Below are positions 26,850 to 33,157 of a stretch of 33,157 nt of DNA, piece after piece. The notes beneath the pieces are model-generated. The model had not been told where the DNA came from, made no database searches, and was given only the letters and a program-made list of their open reading frames with translations. Origin of the DNA: Polaromonas sp. Its GTDB lineage: Bacteria; Pseudomonadota; Gammaproteobacteria; Burkholderiales; Burkholderiaceae_C. Every line of letters begins with the position of its first letter. Positions within the stretch are counted from its first letter, which is position 1. The stretch spans positions 1 to 33,157 of the forward strand of contig RDZZ01000048.1 in the NCBI GenBank assembly GCA_004293655.1, in the 5' to 3' direction. Made by a program: the position numbers and the translations under genes.

Positions 26850-29800
26850 ATGGACTCTTCGCAATTACAAGAAGCTACAGACTTTCAAAATCTGCAGCCT
26901 GATTCAAGTCACACACAGGCGCAGGACGTGCCCCCTTTTGCGCAGCAAGGCCAGGCATTGTCCGCGGCCAACAGCCTGCAGCCAGCTGCCCCACCACACC
27001 ACGCCCTGAATGCCGCAGGGCGTAGTTTGTGCGGGCAGCAAGACGCGCAGTTTTTCAATTTGTCTCTGGATTTGCTCAGCGTGGCCAGCCTGGATGAAGG
27101 ATATCTGCGGCGCGTCAACCCGGCCTGGACGACCTGCCTGGGCTGGAGTGCAACCGAGCTGACCAGCCGAGCCTGGCTGGACTTTGTACACCCTGATGAC
27201 CATGCATCAACTGTCAAAGCCCATGAGCAGCTCTTGCAGGGTAAAGCGCTCTATGAGTTTGAAAACCGCTACCGCTGCAAAGACGGCTCGCACCGTCAGT
27301 TGTCGTGGAACATTCACCCCAGCATGGATTCCCGCGAGCTTTTTTGCATCGCCCGGGACGTCACAGCGCGTCGGCACAACGATGCGTTGCTGCGAAGAAA
27401 CGACGAGCAGTTCAGGCTGATGGTCGAAGGCAGCGAGCAGGTTGTCTTCTACACCCGCGACAAGGCGCACCGTTTTACCTACCTTTCGCCGTCGATACTC
27501 AACGTGATGGGCTACCAGCCAGTCGATGTGATCGGAAAGACCAACAAGTGGCTTCAAATAGCTGGCGACCCGCTAAACGTCAGGGCGCGGCAGACCCTCA
27601 TCAAAACCCTCAAGGAGGGCCGGGCCATTCAGCCGTACACCATCGCAGCCCGGCACAAAGACGGGCGTCGCTTGGTGCTTGAAATCATTGAGAGCCCCGT
27701 TTTTGAAGGCAGCAGCATCGCCAGTTTTCAGGGCTTTGCCCGCGACCTGACCGAGCGCATGCGCACGCAAAACGAGCTGGCATTGTCAGAGTTGCGTTTT
27801 CGCAGCTTTTTCGAGCAGGCCGCCGTTGGCATGGTGGTTACATCTGAGACGGGCGAGTTTGTTCGGGTCAACCAGCGGTTTGCAGACATCATCGGGTACA
27901 CCCAGGAAGAAATGGTTGGCCAGCGGTGCTCGCACATGACTCACGCCGATGACCGGGGACACGAGGCTGTGTCGGTAGCGCAGTTGCTCGATGGGCGCAT
28001 GGACTCGGGTGCCTGGGAAAAACGCTACATTCACAAAAATGGCCATGTGGTCTGGTGCATGCTGAGCATCTCAATGCTGAGCATGCAGGGTGATGGCGTG
28101 CGGCAGTTCATTTGTGTGGTCGAAGACATTTCCGAGAAAAAGCGCGTGCAGGAGAACCTGCAACGCAGCCAGGCCATGCTGCGCATTGCCGGTGCTTCTG
28201 CCAAACTGGGCGGCTGGATACTGGAGACGCAGGGCAACGTGCTGCATTGGTCTGATGAGGTGCGCGCCATTCATGAAGTTGCGGGCAACTTTGAGCCTGC
28301 ATTGGCTCAGGCGCTTGAATACTATCCCGAGGACTGCCGTGATGCGGTGATGGCAGATTTAAAGCGTTGCCAGGAAGACGGCGTGCCCTTTAGTTCCGAA
28401 TATGAACTGACCACCGCGACGGGCAAGCGCGTCTGGGTGCTTGCCATGGGCGAGGCCCTGCGTGATGCCCAAGGCGGGATTGTGGCCGTGCAGGGTGCTC
28501 TCCAAGACATCACAGCCCGCAAGCAGACAGAAGCCTCGCTGCAGGCCAGCCAGCGCCGTTTCCGCGAGATCGCCGACACCTTTCCCTTCATTGTCTGGAC
28601 GGCTGAGCCTGATGGTCGGGTTGATTATGCGAATTCAGCCTTCAATGACTACCTGGGCCTGGCGGGCAGCGAGGAGCCCCAACCCGACTGGACTGCCTTT
28701 GTTCACCCCGAAGATTTGCCGCGTTGCCTGCAGGCCTGGCAAACGTCTGTACGTACAGGTGGTGTGTACTCGATTGACTATCGCCTCCAGGAAGTCTTCA
28801 GTGGCAACTACCACTGGTTTCGGGTGGAGGCCCAGGCTGTGCGTGATGCCACAGGGCTGATCACCAAGTGGTACGGCTCGGGTATCGACATCCACGAAAC
28901 CAAACTGCTGGAGCAGCAGGCCAAGTCTTTGGCCCACCGCCTGAGCACCACGCTTGAAAGCATCACCGACGGTTTTTTGATTCTTGACACGCAGTGGCGA
29001 TTTACTTTTTTAAACACCCAGGCCGAACGCATGCTGGGCCGGCCCCGGCAAGAATTGCTGGGCAAGACCGTCTGGACGGAGTTTCCGCTCACGGTGGGCA
29101 CCGCTTTCGAGCAGCAGTACCGCAAAGCCGTTGAAGAAGGCGTGCCAGTCCAGTTTCAGGATTACTACCCGGCGCCGCTGGACCGCTGGTTTGCCACCAG
29201 CGCTTATCCCAGCGATGAGGGCCTAGCTGTGTATTTGCGCGATGTGACGCAGACCCACAAGGATCTGGCGCAACTGCAACTGCTCAGAACCGCCGTGTCC
29301 CGGCTCAATGACATTGTGCTGATCACTGAAGGCGAGCCGTTTGACGAGCCTGGCCCTCGAATCATCTTTGTCAACGAGGCCTTCGAGCGGCGCACCGGCT
29401 ACACCCAGGCAGAAGTGATCGGAAAAACACCGCGACTCCTGCAAGGCCCCAAGACACAGCGTGCTGAACTGGACCGCATCGGCAAAGCGCTCAGGGCGTG
29501 GCAGCCCGTCCGGGGCGAACTGATCAACTACACCAAGAGTGGAGAAGAGTTCTGGCTGGAGCTCGATATTGTTCCGATTGCTGACTCAAAAGGCTGGTTC
29601 ACGCACTGGGTTGCGGTTGAGCGCGACATCACCGAACGCAAAATGGCCCAGGAGGCAATTTTGCGACTCAACAGCGATCTGGAAGACCGGGTGCAGCGGC
29701 GCACCGAACAGCTGGCAGCGGCCAACAAGGAGTTGGAGGCGTTTTCCTACTCGGTCTCGCACGATTTGCGCTCCCCGCTGGCCACCATCAATGGCTTCAG

Positions 29801-30392
29801 CCAGTTGCTGCTCAAATCCCAAAAAGATCAACTCGGCGAAAAAGGCCAACATTACCTGAACCGAATTTATGCAGGTTCGACCAAAATGGGCGAGTTGATA
29901 GAAGGTCTGTTGTCGCTGGCCAGGCTCTCTAGAGGTGATTTGAATCGCCAGGATGTGGACTTAACGGCCATGGCCGCCAAGATGGTGCGAGAACTTCGGG
30001 ATGCCGAGCCCGACCGGGTGGTGGATGTGACGATTCAAGCCGATCTGGTGGTCAATGGCGACGCCGCCATGGTGACGGTGGTCATGCAGAACCTGGTGGC
30101 CAACGCCTGGAAATACTCAGGTAGAACGCCACAGGCACGTGTGGACATTGGCAGCGAAACAACCCCCGACGGGATGCGCTGCATTTTCGTGCGCGACAAC
30201 GGCGCGGGCTTTGACATGGCATATGCAGAAAAACTTTTTCAGGTGTTCCAGCGCTTGCACCAAGACACCGAGTTCAAGGGAACAGGTATTGGTCTGGCCA
30301 ACGTCAAACGCGTGGTGGAGCGCCATGGCGGGCGGGTCTGGGCTCAGGCCGCAGTGGGTAAAGGTGCTACATTTAGGTTCACCCTTGACTAG
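26850..30392 (+). CDS. Multi-PAS sensor histidine kinase (about seven PAS domains, HisKA + HATPase)
   Basis: 1180 aa; repeated PAS/PAC blocks (e.g. SELRFRSFFEQAAVGMVVTSETGEFVRVNQRFADIIGYTQEEMVGQ), H-box FSYSVSHDLRSPLATINGF, N-box MQNLVANAWKYS, G-boxes DNGAGFD and GTGIGLANVKR. Confidence 0.93.
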   Translation: MDSSQLQEATDFQNLQPDSSHTQAQDVPPFAQQGQALSAANSLQPAAPPHHALNAAGRSLCGQQDAQFFNLSLDLLSVASLDEGYLRRVNPAWTTCLGWSATELTSRAWLDFVHPDDHASTVKAHEQLLQGKALYEFENRYRCKDGSHRQLSWNIHPSMDSRELFCIARDVTARRHNDALLRRNDEQFRLMVEGSEQVVFYTRDKAHRFTYLSPSILNVMGYQPVDVIGKTNKWLQIAGDPLNVRARQTLIKTLKEGRAIQPYTIAARHKDGRRLVLEIIESPVFEGSSIASFQGFARDLTERMRTQNELALSELRFRSFFEQAAVGMVVTSETGEFVRVNQRFADIIGYTQEEMVGQRCSHMTHADDRGHEAVSVAQLLDGRMDSGAWEKRYIHKNGHVVWCMLSISMLSMQGDGVRQFICVVEDISEKKRVQENLQRSQAMLRIAGASAKLGGWILETQGNVLHWSDEVRAIHEVAGNFEPALAQALEYYPEDCRDAVMADLKRCQEDGVPFSSEYELTTATGKRVWVLAMGEALRDAQGGIVAVQGALQDITARKQTEASLQASQRRFREIADTFPFIVWTAEPDGRVDYANSAFNDYLGLAGSEEPQPDWTAFVHPEDLPRCLQAWQTSVRTGGVYSIDYRLQEVFSGNYHWFRVEAQAVRDATGLITKWYGSGIDIHETKLLEQQAKSLAHRLSTTLESITDGFLILDTQWRFTFLNTQAERMLGRPRQELLGKTVWTEFPLTVGTAFEQQYRKAVEEGVPVQFQDYYPAPLDRWFATSAYPSDEGLAVYLRDVTQTHKDLAQLQLLRTAVSRLNDIVLITEGEPFDEPGPRIIFVNEAFERRTGYTQAEVIGKTPRLLQGPKTQRAELDRIGKALRAWQPVRGELINYTKSGEEFWLELDIVPIADSKGWFTHWVAVERDITERKMAQEAILRLNSDLEDRVQRRTEQLAAANKELEAFSYSVSHDLRSPLATINGFSQLLLKSQKDQLGEKGQHYLNRIYAGSTKMGELIEGLLSLARLSRGDLNRQDVDLTAMAAKMVRELRDAEPDRVVDVTIQADLVVNGDAAMVTVVMQNLVANAWKYSGRTPQARVDIGSETTPDGMRCIFVRDNGAGFDMAYAEKLFQVFQRLHQDTEFKGTGIGLANVKRVVERHGGRVWAQAAVGKGATFRFTLD

Positions 30393-30397
30393 GCGAC

Positions 30398-32089
30398 ATG
30401 ACACCGGCACCCATTCCCGACAATGATGCGCAGCGCCTCGCCGAGCTTGATCGCTATGAGATTCTCGACACCGGGGATGAAGCGGAGTTTGACGACTTCG
30501 CCCGGCTTGCTGCTCAAATTTGCAACGTGCCCATTGCACTGATCTCGCTCGTGGACAAAGACCGTCAGTGGTTCAAAAGTCGCGTTGGCCTGGATGTTCT
30601 GCAAACGGCCCGTGACATTTCATTTTGCGGGCATGCGGTAACGAGCACTGGCGTATTTGAAGTTCAGGACACTGCCCATGACCCGCGCTTTGCTGACAAC
30701 CCGCTGGTCGCTGAAGGCCTGGCCATACGGTTCTACGCCGGTGCCCCCTTGCTGACCCAAAGCGGCCTGGCCATTGGTACCTTGTGCGTGATCGATACAC
30801 AGCCTAAAACTCTGTCAAGCGAGCAAATCAATGCCCTTGAGGCGCTGAGTCGTCAGGTGGTTCGCCAGCTTGACCTGCGGCTTCTGGTGCGGCGCCAGAA
30901 GGCGCAAAACCTCGAACTGGCAGGGCAGCGCAATTTTCAAAAGATGTTGTTTGACAGCGCCACGGCAGGCGTGGTGTCCATCACGGCGGATGGTCAGATC
31001 ACTAGTATGAACGCCGCTTTTGAGCAGCTGGTCGGCTATGCAGCGGCTGAACTGGTTCACCGGGGAAATATCCGCTTGTTTCATCTGGAGGACGAGTTGG
31101 TGACGCGCGCCAAAACACTGAGCCTGCAACTCGCGCGCCCGGTCGAGCCAGAAGACAGCATCTGGGCTGGTGCCATGGTGGGTGTGCCAAACATGCGTGA
31201 CTGGACATACAGGTGCAAAGACGGCTCCTGTGTATCCGTTCTGGTGTCAATATCGCCTCTGGTCAGCGATGGCAGCGAGTTCGCCCCAGGTGGCATGACC
31301 AATGGGTTTGTGGTGGTGGTGTGGGACATCACCGAACGCAACAAGGCCCATGAGGAGGTCATCAAGCTCAATGCTGACCTAGAGGCCAGAGTCGCCCGCA
31401 GAACTGCCGAGCTGGAAAGAAAGACCCAGGACCTGGAGCTCTTGTCCTACTCCATTGCGCATGACTTGCGCCAGCCGTTGATCACGATCAGCGGCAATAC
31501 GCATCTTTTGAAAAAGCAGGCACTGGACGCTGTCAGCCTTCATCACCTCGAACGCATCGGTGCGGGTGTGCATCAGTTAAGCGTTCGCAGTGACGCCCTG
31601 CTTTATTTTGCCGACCTGTCGCACCGGCAACTCAAGCGGGGCGCTGTGGATCTTGCCCAAATCGCTCGTGAGCAGCTGCTGCGTTTGCAGCAGGACGAAC
31701 CTGGACGCGAAGTGGCAGCATTGGTGCCGCCCCATCTGCCCACCTGGGCAGACAAAAACCTGATGACCGAGGCTGTTAACGAGCTGGTTCTCAACGCCTG
31801 GAAATTCACGGCAGGCCGCGACAGTGGCAGCATAGAAGTAGGCCTCCGCGTTGGTGAAAACGGTGAGTACATCTATTTTGTGAAAGACAACGGATCAGGT
31901 TTTGACATGGCCCACGTACACACGTTGTTCGAGCCTTTTCAATACATCGAAACAGTAGAAGGCTCTGCCGGCCACGGTATCGGTCTGGCCAAAGTCAAGC
32001 GGATTGTGGCCAAACATGGTGGCCGGCTCTGGGCCGAGAGCCAGGTCAACGAAGGTTCTGTGTTTTACTTCACGTTGTCGGGTGTCTGA
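30398..32089 (+). CDS. GAF-PAS sensor histidine kinase
   Basis: 563 aa; GAF with LISLVDKDRQWFKSRVGLDVLQTARDISFCGHAV, PAS/PAC, H-box LSYSIAHDLRQPLITISG, DNGSGFDMAHVHTLFEPFQ, GHGIGLAKVKRIV. Confidence 0.93.
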   Translation: MTPAPIPDNDAQRLAELDRYEILDTGDEAEFDDFARLAAQICNVPIALISLVDKDRQWFKSRVGLDVLQTARDISFCGHAVTSTGVFEVQDTAHDPRFADNPLVAEGLAIRFYAGAPLLTQSGLAIGTLCVIDTQPKTLSSEQINALEALSRQVVRQLDLRLLVRRQKAQNLELAGQRNFQKMLFDSATAGVVSITADGQITSMNAAFEQLVGYAAAELVHRGNIRLFHLEDELVTRAKTLSLQLARPVEPEDSIWAGAMVGVPNMRDWTYRCKDGSCVSVLVSISPLVSDGSEFAPGGMTNGFVVVVWDITERNKAHEEVIKLNADLEARVARRTAELERKTQDLELLSYSIAHDLRQPLITISGNTHLLKKQALDAVSLHHLERIGAGVHQLSVRSDALLYFADLSHRQLKRGAVDLAQIAREQLLRLQQDEPGREVAALVPPHLPTWADKNLMTEAVNELVLNAWKFTAGRDSGSIEVGLRVGENGEYIYFVKDNGSGFDMAHVHTLFEPFQYIETVEGSAGHGIGLAKVKRIVAKHGGRLWAESQVNEGSVFYFTLSGV

Positions 32090-32104
32090 CTGGTTGCACG
32101 CGAA

Positions 32105-32117
32105 GTGAAATTTTCAC
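32105..32117. repeat. Short palindrome gtgaaattttcac
   Basis: gtgaaa-t-tttcac, 15 bp after the kinase stop. Confidence 0.5.
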
Positions 32118-32140
32118 GGTAAATCTTGCGGTAAATTGCT

Positions 32141-32180
32141 GGCTTCCCGGTTTTCCAGTTTTCCGGTTTGCTAGTTGAGA
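32141..32180. repeat. Degenerate 8-bp tandem repeat, five units
   Basis: ggcttccc ggttttcc agttttcc ggtttgct agttgaga. Confidence 0.65.
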
Positions 32181-32293
32181 TGGCTGCCAAGTTCCGAAAA
32201 CCGGTTTGTCGCCGCCGCTCCACACCTTGCGGCTCTGATCTTTGGTGTTTCCAAGACGGCACAACTTCAAACCTCTCCTTACTCGGAGCTTCG

Positions 32294-33109
32294 ATGCTTG
32301 AAAATTACCTGGGGCCGGCTTTGGCCTGCCTATTTTTGAGTGGCTTGCCTGCACTGTGCCAGGCTCAGAACAGCGTACTTCTGGAGGAGTTAACCACGCT
32401 GGAAGTCGCCTCGGCCTTGAAGGCAGGTAAAACCACTGTGATCATTCCGGTGGGTGGTACCGAGCAAAATGGCCCGCACATGGCCATTGGCAAACACAAT
32501 ACGCGAGCCAAAGCCCTGGCGGGCAAAATTGCTGTGTCTTTGGGCAATGCACTGGTTGCACCTGTGCTGGCTTATGTACCCGAGGGCAACATTGAGCCGC
32601 CGACAGAGCACATGGGTTTTGCCGGCACCATTTCGGTTCCTGAAGATGCCTTTAAAAGCGTCTTGCTGGGCGCAGCGCGCAGCTTCAAAAAACACGGCTT
32701 CAAAGATATTGTGTTGCTGGGAGACAGTGGAAACTATCAAAAGGCGCTGGCAGCAGTGGCTGCGCAATTCAATCGCGAGGCCACAAAAACACCGACGCGG
32801 CTGCATTACATGGCTGACTATTACCGTGCCACGCAGACCACCTATGTCGCCGCGCTACGGGCAAAAGGCTTGAGCACTGCCGAGATTGGCACCCATGCAG
32901 GCTCTGCCGACACCTCTTTCCTGATGGCGATTGACCCCGGCATGGTCAGGCCCGAACGCTTTGCCGAAGCAGCCAGCGCGGGTTGGGGCGGCGGCACCTT
33001 GGGCGACCCGCGTGCATCCAATGCAGCCAACGGTCAGCTGGGCGTTGATGTGGTCGTTAAAATAACGACCGAGGCCATCAAAAAGGCGGTGGCTGCGCCT
33101 AGACAGTAG
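32294..33109 (+). CDS. Secreted creatininase-family protein
   Basis: Signal peptide MLENYLGPALACLFLSGLPALCQA; TVIIPVGGTEQNGPHMAIGKHNTRAKALAGKIA, AYVPEGNIEPPTEHMGFAGTISVPED, IVLLGDSGNYQKAL, GTHAGSADTS. Start trimmed from 32168. Confidence 0.82.
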   Translation: MLENYLGPALACLFLSGLPALCQAQNSVLLEELTTLEVASALKAGKTTVIIPVGGTEQNGPHMAIGKHNTRAKALAGKIAVSLGNALVAPVLAYVPEGNIEPPTEHMGFAGTISVPEDAFKSVLLGAARSFKKHGFKDIVLLGDSGNYQKALAAVAAQFNREATKTPTRLHYMADYYRATQTTYVAALRAKGLSTAEIGTHAGSADTSFLMAIDPGMVRPERFAEAASAGWGGGTLGDPRASNAANGQLGVDVVVKITTEAIKKAVAAPRQ

Positions 33110-33131
33110 CGGCTACATCTCTTGTCCCTTG

Positions 33132-33157
33132 TTTCTCATTTCTCATTTCTCATTTCT
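33132..33157. repeat. 7-bp tandem repeat TTTCTCA, at least 3.7 copies, truncated by the window end
   Basis: tttctca tttctca tttctca tttct. Confidence 0.92.

Noticed and set aside
26301-26864. 187-aa minus ORF in the intergenic region
   Set aside because: Covers tandem repeats (LNLLNLLNL) and repeat-like DNA; no recognisable domain, and it overlaps the kinase start.
20581-33157. Possible CRISPR array
   Set aside because: Tandem units are 4-13 bp with no spacers and no cas genes nearby.

Overview
The window looks like a chromosomal segment from a Comamonadaceae-like betaproteobacterium. That placement is an inference from gene content and repeat style; there is no rRNA to confirm it. Four blocks are readable. 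(1) 1-12333: a fused 5-oxoprolinase/hydantoinase (running off the left edge), a DUF1445 (D-glutamate cyclase-like) protein, a LysR regulator, and two full TRAP transporter sets in inverted orientation around the regulator, with three paralogous DctP proteins in total. (2) 12529-19655: housekeeping-type genes, namely an RhlE-like DEAD-box helicase with an RGG-rich tail, EttA, a DUF1415 protein and a DUF1631 protein. (3) 19819-26044, minus strand: a nine-gene copper/metal-handling cluster. It encodes a Cys-rich secreted protein, a small secreted protein, a TolC-type lipoprotein, a two-domain multicopper oxidase with a long Met-rich C-terminal extension, a cupredoxin, a CusF-like protein, an orphan outer-membrane-like protein, and a MerP/MerT-like pair. 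No RND pump, P-type ATPase or regulator is present in the cluster. (4) 26850-33109: two adjacent sensor kinases with no receiver domain, then a secreted creatininase-like protein with altered metal-site motifs. The most unusual signals are: unrelated short tandem repeats, many with a 9-bp unit, in many intergenic gaps; the unconventional copper/MerTP-like cluster; and a 34-aa His-rich micro-ORF in the 800-bp gap next to it. No tRNA, rRNA, CRISPR array or transposase was seen. All family calls come from reading motifs by eye; no database search was run.
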